Of a DNA stretch of 64,000 nucleotides, positions 1 to 8,598 are shown one piece after another. Each line of letters opens with the position of its first letter. Positions within the stretch are counted from its first letter, which is position 1. This DNA is from CAZTTG01 sp964615935 (lineage in GTDB: Bacteria; Planctomycetota; UBA1135; GCA-002686595). The notes beneath the pieces are model-generated. The model saw nothing but the letters and a program-made list of their open reading frames with translations. It searched no databases and was not told where the DNA came from. The translations under genes were made by a program, and so were the position numbers. Location: NCBI GenBank assembly GCA_964615935.1, contig CAZTTG010000011.1, positions 22,398 through 86,397 of the forward strand, given 5' to 3'.

Positions 1-551
1 GGCAGGGCGCGGGTTCCCCACACGATCGAGAGGGTGCGCAGCGTCTCCGGGCCGGTCTTGGTGCGCTGGGCGTCCTTCACCGCGTTGGCGCAGGGTCCCT
101 CGGCGTCGTGCAAGCACGGCAGGCCCGCGACCGAGATGACCTGCCCGGAGGGGTTGAAGGCGTAGCTCGCGCCCTCGGCCCCCGGGGCGATGCGCAGCGG
201 CTCCCGGGCACGCTCCAGGTCCACCACGCTGATGGGCAGCCCGCTGTGGTAGGAGGCCGCGTTGCAGGCGTCCACGCAGAGGTTGATCGAGGCGAGGCGT
301 CCCTCGTCGGCTGCGCGCACCAGGTACTCGGAGGAGGGCTTGCCGCGGCCGGTGGGCCGGTAGCCGCCGCAGCGCAGCAGGTTGCGCACCTCGAGGCGGA
401 TCTCCTCGGCGCGGGCCACGGGAGCCGTCGAGTCGGGCCGCAGGAGGGCGGTCAGCCACTCCGGGGAGGCCAGCTCGCCCAGGGGCCGCGGCAGATGGGT
501 CGCGAAGCAGGCGGGGAGCAGGAGGGGATGGGGTTCGAGCTTCAACGACAT
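1..551 (-). CDS. B3/B4 tRNA-binding-domain protein (3' end outside window)
   Basis: Reading from an ATG at 551 towards the window edge gives 183 residues with no stop, so the C-terminus is missing. The segment resembles the stand-alone B3/B4 domain of phenylalanyl-tRNA synthetase beta (COG3382-like): NLCVDACNAASYHSGLPISV, then AFNPSGQVISVAGLPCLHD, then the near-diagnostic AVKDAQRTKTGP...LSIVWGT block. Stand-alone B3/B4 proteins are thought to act in tRNA quality control, but the exact role here is unknown. The gene is divergent from the MFS transporter that starts 69 bp away, so the short gap must hold both promoters; no clear consensus is visible there. The family call is good; the function is inferred. 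Confidence 0.8.
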   Translation of the reverse strand, partial: MSLKLEPHPLLLPACFATHLPRPLGELASPEWLTALLRPDSTAPVARAEEIRLEVRNLLRCGGYRPTGRGKPSSEYLVRAADEGRLASINLCVDACNAASYHSGLPISVVDLERAREPLRIAPGAEGASYAFNPSGQVISVAGLPCLHDAEGPCANAVKDAQRTKTGPETLRTLSIVWGTRAL

Positions 552-619
552 GACCGGGAAGGCGCCTTACCTCGGCCGATCGATGGCGCGCGGCGGGCCG
601 CTGGCGTAGCGTACGGTCC

Positions 620-1897
620 ATGCTCGGCGTGGTGCGGCGGAATCCGGAGTTCGGCAAGCTGTGGCTCTCGCAGCTCGTCAGCCAGTTCGGCAACTGGCTC
701 AACCGGATCGCCATCCTGGCCCTGATCGGGAGCCTGAGCGGGGAGGAGGGAGGCGCGCAGGCGGTGCTGGGATTGGGGGCTCTCTACGCCTTCGAGCTGG
801 CCATCCGCATGCTCCCGGCCGCGGTCTTCGGCCCACTGGCCGGCCCCCTGGCCGACCGGATCTCGCGCCTCCACCTGATGATCGCCTCCGACGTCCTGCG
901 GGCGCTGGTGGTGCTGGCCATGATCTGGGTCCGCGAGGCGGGCCAGCTCCCGATCCTCTACGCCCTGCTCGTGGCCCAGATGAGCCTGAGCGTCTTCTTC
1001 GAGGCCGCCCGCTCGGCCTCGGTCCCCAACACCGTGTCCAAGGAGGATCTTCACGAGGCCTACGCCCTCTCGGCCGTCACCTGGAGCCTGATGTTGACCC
1101 TCGGCACGCTGGCCAGCGCTGCGGGCATCCAGCTCCTGGGCGTGCGCGGGCTCTTCGTGGCCGACGCGGCCACCTACCTGATCAGCGTCGGCTTCCTCCT
1201 GCGGCTGAAGCTCCCGCCCATGCCGGTCCAGGTGGAGCCCTTCCGGTGGCGGGACGTCTTCCTGATGACCGAGCTGCGCCGCGCCCTGGAGCACGTGCGG
1301 GGGCTGGGGCTGCTCCCGGTGCTGGCCACCAAGAGCTTCTGGGGACCGGCCGGCGGTTTCCTGGTCGTGCTCGCCCTGGCCGGGAAGGTGCGCTTCGCCG
1401 GCGAGGGCGCGGCGACCGGCGGGGAGGGGCTGGCCGTGGCCGCGGGCTCGGCCACCGCCATCCTGTACGCCGCCCGCGGACTGGGCACCGGGATCGGCCC
1501 CGTCCTGGGGAGGCGCCTCCTGGGCAGCACCGATCGCGGCCTGCGGCTGGCCATCCACCTCGGGTTCCTGGTGGCGGCCGTCGGCTACGCCTTCTTCGGC
1601 TTCACCACCACCCTGGGCTGGGCCTCGGCCTGGGTGCTGTTCGCCCACGTGGGCGGCAGCGCGGTGTGGGTCTCCTCCACCACCATCTGGCAGCGCCGCG
1701 TGGACGACGCCTTCCGCGGCCGTGTCTTCGCCCTCGAGTTCCTCGGCATGACGCTGGCCATCTCGCTCTTCGGCGCGGTGGCGGGCCTCCTTTTCGACCT
1801 CGGCCAGTCCCTGCGGCTCGCGGTGTGGGCCCTGTCCGGACTGGTCCTGATCCTGGGGGCCCTCTGGGGGGTGGCGGCGCGCCGGAGCGGGCCCTGA
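620..1897 (+). CDS. MFS transporter, EntS/drug-exporter-like
   Basis: A 425-residue polytopic protein with about twelve hydrophobic segments, the usual size for a major facilitator. The loop after the second segment carries the MFS motif-A-like run GPLAGPLADRISRL (Gly...Asp-Arg). The N-terminus (RNPEFGKLWLSQLVSQFGNW) is typical of the EntS-like branch of exporters. It would sit in the cytoplasmic membrane and export a small molecule by proton antiport; the substrate cannot be read from the sequence. The ATG at 620 is the first in frame and fits the family start. The stop codon lies at the base of a stem-loop (1896-1932), a plausible transcription end. Confidence 0.85.
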   Translation: MLGVVRRNPEFGKLWLSQLVSQFGNWLNRIAILALIGSLSGEEGGAQAVLGLGALYAFELAIRMLPAAVFGPLAGPLADRISRLHLMIASDVLRALVVLAMIWVREAGQLPILYALLVAQMSLSVFFEAARSASVPNTVSKEDLHEAYALSAVTWSLMLTLGTLASAAGIQLLGVRGLFVADAATYLISVGFLLRLKLPPMPVQVEPFRWRDVFLMTELRRALEHVRGLGLLPVLATKSFWGPAGGFLVVLALAGKVRFAGEGAATGGEGLAVAAGSATAILYAARGLGTGIGPVLGRRLLGSTDRGLRLAIHLGFLVAAVGYAFFGFTTTLGWASAWVLFAHVGGSAVWVSSTTIWQRRVDDAFRGRVFALEFLGMTLAISLFGAVAGLLFDLGQSLRLAVWALSGLVLILGALWGVAARRSGP

Positions 1898-1932
1898 TCG
1901 GTCCAAACCGGGGACGGCCCAGTGGACCGATC
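1896..1932 (+). terminator. Stem-loop at the end of the MFS gene
   Basis: GATCGGTCC (1896-1904) pairs perfectly with GGACCGATC (1924-1932) around a 19-nt loop, starting inside the stop codon of the transporter gene. There is no T-tract, so this may be a GC-rich terminator or an mRNA 3' stabiliser. Confidence 0.45.
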
Positions 1933-1979
1933 GGGGCAGGATTCCCGCCTGCAGAGCGCCCGCCCATACCGGGTCCGAA

Positions 1980-2020
1980 GGCCCCGGTTCGAATCGCCCA
2001 AACCCGCTTGAACCGGGGCC
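1980..2020. repeat. 11-bp perfect inverted repeat
   Basis: GGCCCCGGTTC (1980-1990) is mirrored exactly by GAACCGGGGCC (2010-2020) with a 19-nt loop. It is the second of three hairpins in the 389-bp gap between the transporter and the HAD phosphatase. No following T-run and no gene in the stretch; role unknown. Confidence 0.6.
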
Positions 2021-2054
2021 AATCGGGTCCAATAGCAGCCTGAGAGAGACTCAC

Positions 2055-2108
2055 GCAGGGCCGGAGCCCATAAGGCAACCGGAGAGGCCGGTGGCTCCGG
2101 TGCCCTGC
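2055..2108. other. Nested stem-loop, candidate structured RNA or REP-like unit
   Basis: Three helices nest: GCAGGGC (2055-2061) with GCCCTGC (2102-2108), CGGAGCC (2062-2068) with GGCTCCG (2093-2099), and an apical ACCGG/CCGGT helix closed by a short purine loop, with a 9-nt bulge on the 5' side. I compared it by eye with FMN, cobalamin, glycine, c-di-GMP and guanidine riboswitch consensus cores and found no match. It lies 179 bp upstream of the HAD gene start. Confidence 0.4.
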
Positions 2109-2286
2109 AACGCGAGTGCATCTGCAGAGGCGGGGCACATGGGAGGGTGGCTCCCGGTCGGAAGCCAGGGAGTCGCCGCGAGCTCCCGCCCCGCATCCTT
2201 CCTCCTTTCTGTAGGGCCGGTCGGTGGATTCCCCTCACCGGCCGGCCCGTTCCGCGTCCGGGCCGGGTGGTGTACCGTACGGGCCC

Positions 2287-2958
2287 ATGCCGCCCCACCC
2301 CTTCGGAGCCCTGCTCTTCGACCTCGACGGGACCCTGGTCGATTCGATCGCGGACATCGCCGCCTCGGCCAACCGGGCCCTGGTCCGCCTGGGGCTCGAG
2401 CCCCTGCCCGAGGCGAGCGTGCAGGGCTACGTGGGCCGCGGCGCGCGCAACCTGATGCGATCCTGCCTGGGCGGCGAGGAGGAGCGGGTCGATCGGGCGC
2501 TGGCGCTCTTCGCCGAGGACTACGCGCAGCACGCCCTCGACCGGACCGCGCCCTATCCGGGGGTGGTCGAACTCCTCGAGGGGATCGAGCTCCCCATGGC
2601 GGTGGTGTCCAACAAGCCCACTCGCTTCTGCCGACAGATCGTCGATGGGCTGGGCCTGGCGAAGCACTTCGCTCTGGTCATGGGCGACGGCTCCTGCCCC
2701 GAGCGCAAGCCCTCGCCCGCGCCCTTCCTCCGGGCCATGGAGGAGCTGGGCGTGGAGCCCTCGCGCGGCCTGGTCGTCGGCGACGGCCTGCCCGATCTCG
2801 TCGGCGGCCGCGCCGCGGGCATGAAGACCTGCGCCGCGCTGTGGGGATTGACCCCGCGCGAAGCCCTGCTGGCGGAGCGGCCCGACTTCGCGGTCGAGAG
2901 CGCGAGCGAGCTGGCGGCCCTGGTCGCCGGGCGCGGCGCGCGCGCGGGCGACAGCTGA
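2287..2958 (+). CDS. HAD-family phosphatase, phosphoglycolate-phosphatase-like
   Basis: A 223-residue HAD hydrolase. Motif I is FDLDGTLVDS near residues 11-20, with the nucleophile Asp and the acid/base Asp two residues later. Motif II Ser/Thr lies in VVSNKP, the motif III Lys in ERKPSP and motif IV acidic residues in VVGDGLPDL. The alpha-helical cap after motif I is of the type in Gph/phosphonatase-like enzymes, which dephosphorylate small phosphorylated metabolites such as 2-phosphoglycolate in the cytoplasm. I chose the ATG at 2287 because the family normally begins a few residues before motif I; an in-frame ATG at 2224 would add a non-conserved tail. The next gene starts 24 bp downstream on the same strand. 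Confidence 0.85.
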   Translation: MPPHPFGALLFDLDGTLVDSIADIAASANRALVRLGLEPLPEASVQGYVGRGARNLMRSCLGGEEERVDRALALFAEDYAQHALDRTAPYPGVVELLEGIELPMAVVSNKPTRFCRQIVDGLGLAKHFALVMGDGSCPERKPSPAPFLRAMEELGVEPSRGLVVGDGLPDLVGGRAAGMKTCAALWGLTPREALLAERPDFAVESASELAALVAGRGARAGDS

Positions 2959-2982
2959 TCACCTCCACACCGAAGGGCCCGG

Positions 2983-4632
2983 ATGAAGCGCGCTGCACTC
3001 CCGCTCGCCCTGCTCGGCCTGATCCTCTTCGCGGTCTGGCAGCGCGCCTCGACGCCGGGCGAGGAGGTCGAGGGCCGCCCGGCCCCCGGGGCATCGGCAC
3101 CGCCAAAGGACGAGGGGGACGCGCCGCCGGTCGCCCTGAAGCCCGTGCCGGACGGGACGGGGGAGCGCGAGGCAATCGCCGATCGGAACGCGCGCGCCGA
3201 GGGGCCTCACGGGGTGACGCCGAGCGCGGGCTCGGGTCCACCGCTGCTGACGGGCCGCGTCCTCGACGTCGCCGGCGAGCCCGTGGTGGACACGCACCTG
3301 CACGCGATGGTCGATCGCGATGGAGCCCGGCTGCGCGGCCAGCCCCTGCGGCTCGACGGGGAGGGGCGCTTCGCATGGGGGCTCGCCAACCTGCCGCGGC
3401 CCCTGGAGGGCATGCGCTTCACGGTGATCATGCGGGAGGCGCGCGCGATCCGGTGGGTCGCCGAGGCGCGGATTCCCGAGCTCGACGACGGCGCGAGACA
3501 CGACCTGGGCGATCTGCGGCTGCGGGAGCACGCGGGCTCGATCGTCGGCCGGGCGGTCGACGTCGAGGGCCGGCTCATCGACGACGAGGATATCGAGGTG
3601 GCCGCCTTCGACGCGGCCGGTCGGCGGATCGAGCGCTGCCGCGCGCGCGGCGGGGTCTTCGCCCTGGATTGCCTGGTGTCCGGCGAGGTCGAGCTCCGCG
3701 CCGAAACGGACACCCGGTTCCAACGTGACGAGCTCCGCGCCCGCGCCGGCGACGAGGTGGTCGTCGTCCTGGTGGAAGGCGGCGTGATCTCGGGGAGCCT
3801 GGTCTTCGGAGAGCAGCATCCGCGGGGGGCCTTCGCCGTGCGCGCGGCCCCCGCCGGAACCGAGGAGCGCGGCCGGTACGGGGGGGTCGAGGAGGACGGG
3901 AGGTTCCGGATCTACGGCCTGCCCTCGGGCCGCTACCGCTTCGAGCTGGTGCGCTCCGAGCTCCCGCTGCTGACCGTCCAGGACATCGAGGTGGTCCTCG
4001 CAAAGACCACGCGCGACCCGCGCCTGGAGAACATCCATCTGGCGGCCCTCGTGCGACCCATCGCGATCCTGGTCTGCAGCGAGGCGGGCTCGCCGATCGA
4101 CGGCGCCTACGTGGACCTCGAGCAGGGCGGCGCCCTGGCGCGCGAGCGCACGGAGGACGGGCGCTGCACGCACTGGCTGCCGGCGGAGGGCACCGCGCGT
4201 CTCCTGGTCAGCGCTGAGCGGTATCGTCCGGAGATCGTCGATCCCGCGCTCGAGGACCTCACCATCGTCCTGAAGCCGGGGATCCCCCTCGAGCTGCAGT
4301 CCGACCGCCGCGTCGTCCAGGACGAGGGGGCGACAGGGGCTCAGCTCCGCCTGCGGCTCGAAGCATCCCACGCCGGGCCGGCTTGGCTGCACGACGTGGA
4401 TCTGCCGATGCACTTCGGAGCGGGTGATCCCCTGCACGTCGTCTTCCCGGCCCCGGGGGTCTATCGGCTGCACGTGCGCGTCCTACGGCGCTTCGGCACC
4501 TATCTGGGCGTCAGCCCCGGCGATCGCTTCGTCGCGACGGACACCCTCCTCGAGGTGCGCGAGGGCGACGCGAGGTCCCGGCTCTGGCTCGCCATGCCGG
4601 CGGATCTCTTCCAGTTCGCGTCGGGGCGATGA
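2983..4632 (+). CDS. Secreted carboxypeptidase-regulatory-like beta-sandwich protein
   Basis: A 549-residue protein with an N-terminal signal or anchor (residues 3-18, ALPLALLGLILFAVW), a low-complexity Pro/Ala/Glu linker to about residue 75, then repeated beta-sandwich segments of the carboxypeptidase-D regulatory / transthyretin-like type. Recurrent cues are LTGRVLDVAGEPV, SIVGRAVDVEG and GRYRFELV-like turns. It is probably attached to the cytoplasmic membrane or in the periplasm; no catalytic site is visible. The same repeat type forms the C-terminal two thirds of the sigma-factor fusion at 38210-41302, so the genome seems to use it widely. It follows the HAD gene by 24 bp and converges on ada. 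Confidence 0.7.
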   Translation: MKRAALPLALLGLILFAVWQRASTPGEEVEGRPAPGASAPPKDEGDAPPVALKPVPDGTGEREAIADRNARAEGPHGVTPSAGSGPPLLTGRVLDVAGEPVVDTHLHAMVDRDGARLRGQPLRLDGEGRFAWGLANLPRPLEGMRFTVIMREARAIRWVAEARIPELDDGARHDLGDLRLREHAGSIVGRAVDVEGRLIDDEDIEVAAFDAAGRRIERCRARGGVFALDCLVSGEVELRAETDTRFQRDELRARAGDEVVVVLVEGGVISGSLVFGEQHPRGAFAVRAAPAGTEERGRYGGVEEDGRFRIYGLPSGRYRFELVRSELPLLTVQDIEVVLAKTTRDPRLENIHLAALVRPIAILVCSEAGSPIDGAYVDLEQGGALARERTEDGRCTHWLPAEGTARLLVSAERYRPEIVDPALEDLTIVLKPGIPLELQSDRRVVQDEGATGAQLRLRLEASHAGPAWLHDVDLPMHFGAGDPLHVVFPAPGVYRLHVRVLRRFGTYLGVSPGDRFVATDTLLEVREGDARSRLWLAMPADLFQFASGR

Positions 4633-4662
4633 GAGGCGCACCGGCGCCGCGGCCCGAGCCCG

Positions 4663-5805
4663 TCACGCCGGCCCGGATCGCTCGCCTCCGCCCGCGGCCC
4701 GGTGGAAGGGAAGCACCCCCGACCCCTCGGTCGCGCCCTCCAGCTCGAGCAGCCAGCGCTTGCGCCAGACCCCGCCGCCGTAGCCCGACAGCGCCCCGTC
4801 CTTGCGCACCACGCGGTGGCAGGGGATGGCGATGGCCACGCGGTTCTGGCCGTTGGCGCGGCCCACGGCGCGGCGCGCGTCGGGGCGACCCACCTCGGTC
4901 GCGATCTGATCGTAGCTGCGGGTCTGGCCGTAGGGGATGCGCTGCAGGGCGGTCCACACCGCGACCTGGAAGGGGGTCCCGGGCGCGTCGATCGGCACGC
5001 TGAAATCGCGCAGCTCGCCGGCGAACCAGGCCGCGAGCTCGGCCTCGAGCCGGTCGAGGAGCTCGCTCGTGCCGGGCACTACCGGCGCGTCGAACCAGCG
5101 CGAGAGGGCCCGCGTCTGGCCGGGCATGCCGCGCCGGTCGACGAACTCGAGCAGGGCGATGCCGCGCGGGCTGGAGCAGGCCACCAGCGGACCGATGGGG
5201 CTCGAGAGGATCCGGCCCCGCAGGCACTCGGAGTCGCGCGCCCGACCCGGCGGCGCGCCGAAGAGCTGCCGGAAGGCCTCCCGGAAGCCGCTCTCGGACT
5301 CATAGCCGCTGTCGCGGGCCGCCGCGCCCGGACCCGCCCCCTCGCGCAGCCCGTCGTGGGCCAGCCCCAGGGCGCGCGCTCGCTGCCAAGCCTGGAAGGT
5401 CATGCCGAAGTTCTCCCGGAAGTAGCGCCGCATGCGGCTGGGGCTGACGTCCATGGCCGCCAGATCGGCGTCGGTCAGGCGGCGGGCGCCCTCCCGCTCG
5501 AGGCGCCCGAGGACCCGCTCCACCCAGGCCGGGCGAGCCCCCCGCGCCTCCCGGGGGCGGCAGCGCTTGCAGGGCCGGAAGCCGGCCCGCTCGGCCTCCG
5601 CGGCGGTGGCGAAGTACTCCACGTTCTCGGGCCGGGGCCGGCGCGCCGGGCAGCTCGGCCGGCAGAAGACGCCGGTGGTGCGGACCCCCAGGAAGAAGAT
5701 CCCCTCGTAGCTCGCGTCCCGCGCCAGCAGGGCGCGGTACATCTCGGAGCGCGGCGGCAGCTTCTTCACGCCCCGATTCTCGGGGCGGCCGCCGAGGGCG
5801 TCCAC
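4663..5805 (-). CDS. ada: Bifunctional O6-methylguanine-DNA methyltransferase / regulator Ada
   Basis: Full Ada architecture in 380 residues. The N-terminal zinc domain has Cys48, Cys52, Cys79 and Cys82 (GVFCRPSCPAR and FRPCKRC); Cys48 would accept methyl groups from phosphotriesters. An AraC-type helix-turn-helix follows (about 95-185). The C-terminal methyltransferase has the active-site PCHR with Cys329. Ada repairs alkylated DNA and, once methylated, activates alkylation-response genes. The reading frame opens with GTG at 5805; a second GTG at 5769 or the ATG at residue 22 (just before YRALLARD) may be the true start, since homologues begin close to that motif. It lies 15 bp after the small membrane-protein gene on the same strand. 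Confidence 0.93.
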   Translation of the reverse strand: MDALGGRPENRGVKKLPPRSEMYRALLARDASYEGIFFLGVRTTGVFCRPSCPARRPRPENVEYFATAAEAERAGFRPCKRCRPREARGARPAWVERVLGRLEREGARRLTDADLAAMDVSPSRMRRYFRENFGMTFQAWQRARALGLAHDGLREGAGPGAAARDSGYESESGFREAFRQLFGAPPGRARDSECLRGRILSSPIGPLVACSSPRGIALLEFVDRRGMPGQTRALSRWFDAPVVPGTSELLDRLEAELAAWFAGELRDFSVPIDAPGTPFQVAVWTALQRIPYGQTRSYDQIATEVGRPDARRAVGRANGQNRVAIAIPCHRVVRKDGALSGYGGGVWRKRWLLELEGATEGSGVLPFHRAAGGGERSGPA

Positions 5806-5820
5806 CGATTCCTGAACGCG

Positions 5821-6426
5821 CTATTCCATTTCGGCCCGCTGTCGGGAGGTGACCACGACCTCCCACTTCCACAGGTCGTCGCTGACCTCGTGCTCCTTGA
5901 TGCGCTGGCGGGGCTCCAGTTTGACGCTGGTGACGCGCATCCGGTGGCTGTCCTCCTCCAGCTTGTAGAGGAAGTTGGCGATTTTCACGCGCTCGGCGCC
6001 GCGGTCGGCCTCGGCCGGCTTGACCGTGTAGCGGTAGTCGACGATGTTGCCCCCGAGCGGATCCTCGCGCGTGCTGATGTCGACGTTCCCGAGCTTGACG
6101 TCCCGGTTGTCCTGGGCGCGCGCGCGGATGTAGCTCTCCGGGTTCGCCTCGCCGATCAGTAGGTCGCCGCGGACCTGATCGTAGAGCTTGGTGTGCTGCA
6201 TCGAGAGGACCTGGATGCCGCGCGCCAGGAGGGGGACCTCGGTCACGAGGGCCTCCTCCATGGCGATCCGGTCCAGGTGGACGTTCCAGCCCAGGTAGCC
6301 CAGCACGATGGCGCCCGTCACCGACAGCACCATGATCCAGCGGGCGAGGTTCAGCCGGAGCCTCCAGCCGATGAAGCCCAGGGCGAGGCAGAAGGCCGCG
6401 ATCCAGATCCAGTTGGTGAGAGTCAT
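5821..6426 (-). CDS. Small membrane protein, possible PilO/GspM-type partner
   Basis: A 201-residue protein with two hydrophobic segments (about 4-24 and 31-51) followed by a soluble, mixed alpha/beta region. I do not recognise a firm family. It lies 15 bp downstream of the PilM/PilN-like fusion gene, a position often held by PilO or GspM in pilus and type II secretion loci, which likewise have a short membrane anchor and a periplasmic domain. Two rather than one membrane segments argue against a simple PilO/GspM call. The ATG at 6426 fits the hydrophobic N-terminus. Confidence 0.5.
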   Translation of the reverse strand: MTLTNWIWIAAFCLALGFIGWRLRLNLARWIMVLSVTGAIVLGYLGWNVHLDRIAMEEALVTEVPLLARGIQVLSMQHTKLYDQVRGDLLIGEANPESYIRARAQDNRDVKLGNVDISTREDPLGGNIVDYRYTVKPAEADRGAERVKIANFLYKLEEDSHRMRVTSVKLEPRQRIKEHEVSDDLWKWEVVVTSRQRAEME

Positions 6427-6441
6427 GTCGCCCGCCTCTTC

Positions 6442-8202
6442 CTAGCTGATACCCCGCTCGACCCGGGACAGGTCCAGGGTGATGGCGAATCGATTCACGA
6501 AGATGCCGCTCTGGCCGGTCGCCTCGCCCAGGGTCTCGGTGCGGGGGTGGCTTATATCCTCGTACCAGGGCATCTGTTCGAGCTTGCGCCGGAAGGTCTC
6601 CCAGTGCGAGGTCGCCACCAGCGCGTCGGGGGCGAAGAAGGTCAGGTCCAGCTCCACCCGCAGGGTGTCCAGCTTGCCGCCGCGACCGCGCTGGTACTCG
6701 GCGAACGCCCGGCGGATGGAGAAGCGCCCCACCCCCGCCGGGCCCAGCTCCTCCAGCACCCCCACGACCAGGGTGAGGCCCTCCAGCGCCGACTGGGGCT
6801 GCTGGATGCCCGCGTCCTGGCCCAGCTTCTTGGAGAGCTCGCGGTTCGCGTCCTCGAGCATCGCGGTGAGGTCGTCGAAGCGCACCAGGGGCGAGACCTC
6901 GGGCCGGACGTTCTCATTCGCGCGCAGCTTGTAGTCGGCCTCGATGGCGGCCGCCAGCTTCTCGAGCTTGGGCAGCTCGGCGACGTGCTCGAGGCGTCCC
7001 CGGGTGTGCTGGGCGGGCTGGCCCTGCATGTAGTTCACCGTGCTCATCAGCCACTGGAAGGCCTTGGTCTGCTGCCGGTCGAAGCGAAAGTCCTCGAAGA
7101 TCCAGAAGACCGCGGCCAGGGTGGCCAGCAGCAGGCAGGCGATGGCCAGGGGCAGCTCGAGGCGCTCCATGGTCCCGGTGAAGCGCAGCTCCTCGCGGCG
7201 CAGCGAGGCCGGGACCATGCTCCCGTTGCCCCCCAGGTGGCGCAGCGCCACGCCGTAGGCCACCACCAGGGGGGCGGTGCCCTCGGCCGGCTGCCCGCTG
7301 TCCTCCTCGAAGGCGTCGAGCAGGTAGACGGGGACGTCCAGCACCGTCTCCCCCACCAGGCCGGGCAGCTCCAGCCCGCAGACGTAGATGGCCTCGATGG
7401 GGTGCAGGGTGCGCGCACCGGACACCGTACGACCCAGCTCCCGGCGGATGCGGGAGACCGCCTGCTCCAGGCGGCGGCGGGCCAGCTCCGGGTCGACCGG
7501 GGGCGGCGTCGGCGCATCGCCGTCGTTCTCCTCCTCGGCCTCCGGCGCTGCCGATGTCTCGGGGGCCTCGGGGGCCTGCTGCGGGAGGGCGCCCATGTGG
7601 ATGGCCCGCATCGAGCGCACCTGCCGCCCGTCGGTGACCACCACCGAGGTCGACCCCTCCCCGATGTGCACCAGGACCTGCGCGTCGTCGGCGTGGCACA
7701 GATCGGCGGCCAGGGCCGCGTTCACCATCGCGGTGGTCTCGAGCTCGGCCTCCAGCGGCTCGATGCCCGCGCGCTCGCACAGGCTGAGGACCGCCTTCAG
7801 GTCCGCCTTGGGCACCGCGCTGACGAGGAGCTTGGTGTCGTCTCCGGAGGCCGCCTGGGGGAGGAAGTCGACGATGACGTCGTCGATGTTCCACTGCGGG
7901 AGCTGGCTCTCGATCTCGAACTTGATGACCTGACCGACCTTGGCCTCGTCCTGGAAGGGCAGGCTCAGGTCGCGGAAGGCCGCCAGGCCCGCGTCCACGG
8001 CGATGCCGACGGTGTCGAGCGGGATCGAGTGCGTCTTGGCGGCCTTCTTCAGGATGCTGGCCGCCTCGGCCGCCGGATCATCGACCTCGCCGGGGAACTC
8101 GCCCGCCTCGTAGGCGGCCACGCGGTGCTTCTTAAGGCTCCCGTCGAGGACGATCAGCTCGTAGCGTCGAGGGCCTATGCGGATGCCACAGGATCGTGCC
8201 AT
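6442..8202 (-). CDS. PilM/GspL-like actin-fold protein fused to a PilN-like membrane domain
   Basis: A 586-residue protein. Residues 1 to about 220 have the split actin-like fold of PilM/GspL: an early GIRIGPRRYELIVLDG phosphate-loop-like stretch, KFEIESQLPQWNIDDVIVDF, and VHIGEGSTSVVVTDG as the second phosphate loop. An acidic linker (about 220-245) is followed by more alpha/beta sequence. A single hydrophobic segment near residues 345-367 leads to a periplasmic coiled-coil and ferredoxin-like region such as PilN or GspL carries. PilM and PilN link the cytoplasmic motor to the periplasmic part of type IV pili or type II secretion systems. Other pilus genes (pilB/C/Q) are not in the window. 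The gene belongs to the minus-strand run that begins with the ECF sigma factor. Confidence 0.65.
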   Translation of the reverse strand: MARSCGIRIGPRRYELIVLDGSLKKHRVAAYEAGEFPGEVDDPAAEAASILKKAAKTHSIPLDTVGIAVDAGLAAFRDLSLPFQDEAKVGQVIKFEIESQLPQWNIDDVIVDFLPQAASGDDTKLLVSAVPKADLKAVLSLCERAGIEPLEAELETTAMVNAALAADLCHADDAQVLVHIGEGSTSVVVTDGRQVRSMRAIHMGALPQQAPEAPETSAAPEAEEENDGDAPTPPPVDPELARRRLEQAVSRIRRELGRTVSGARTLHPIEAIYVCGLELPGLVGETVLDVPVYLLDAFEEDSGQPAEGTAPLVVAYGVALRHLGGNGSMVPASLRREELRFTGTMERLELPLAIACLLLATLAAVFWIFEDFRFDRQQTKAFQWLMSTVNYMQGQPAQHTRGRLEHVAELPKLEKLAAAIEADYKLRANENVRPEVSPLVRFDDLTAMLEDANRELSKKLGQDAGIQQPQSALEGLTLVVGVLEELGPAGVGRFSIRRAFAEYQRGRGGKLDTLRVELDLTFFAPDALVATSHWETFRRKLEQMPWYEDISHPRTETLGEATGQSGIFVNRFAITLDLSRVERGIS

Positions 8203-8217
8203 GGGTCTGGATGAGGG

Positions 8218-8598
8218 CTAGTTCGTGTAGGGTCGTCCGAGGGCGCACTCTTCGAATCGATCGCGTGCGCTCCCGACCAGGAGGTGATCGCGGATGGTCC
8301 CCTCGCACCGCCGCCCGAGGGCCTCGAGCTCCTCCTCCATGGAGGACATGTAGGCGGAGAGGTGTCGCTGCCGGACGTCCTCGAGCTCGTCGGCGTAGGC
8401 CACCAGGATCTGCCGCAGGGCCTGCCGGCGGACGGGATCGAGCTCGAAGGTGTCGAGGAACATCTGTTCGTAGTCGGCGAAGGGGTGGCCTCGATCGGCC
8501 TCCCCCCGGGTGCCCGGCGCCAGCAGGAGACCGGCGGCCGTCCCCGTGAGGAAGGAGGTCGCCGCGAGGATAAGGATCCAGATCCGGACGCTCTTCAC
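8218..8598 (-). CDS. Membrane-anchored periplasmic protein, CnrR/heavy-metal-resistor-like
   Basis: A 126-residue protein with an N-terminal membrane anchor (residues 5-25, IWILILAATSFLTGTAAG) and a helical, charged periplasmic part. The run FELDPVRRQALRQILVAYAD resembles the first helix of the CnrR/CpxP/Spy-type all-helical domain, where similar LTxxQxxxLR helices bind metals or misfolded protein. The GTG start at 8598 overlaps the anti-sigma stop codon as GTGA. In Cnr-type systems a CnrR-like sensor works with an anti-sigma and an ECF factor, and the same three components are adjacent here. The metal or stress sensed is not evident. Confidence 0.6.
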   Translation of the reverse strand: MKSVRIWILILAATSFLTGTAAGLLLAPGTRGEADRGHPFADYEQMFLDTFELDPVRRQALRQILVAYADELEDVRQRHLSAYMSSMEEELEALGRRCEGTIRDHLLVGSARDRFEECALGRPYTN

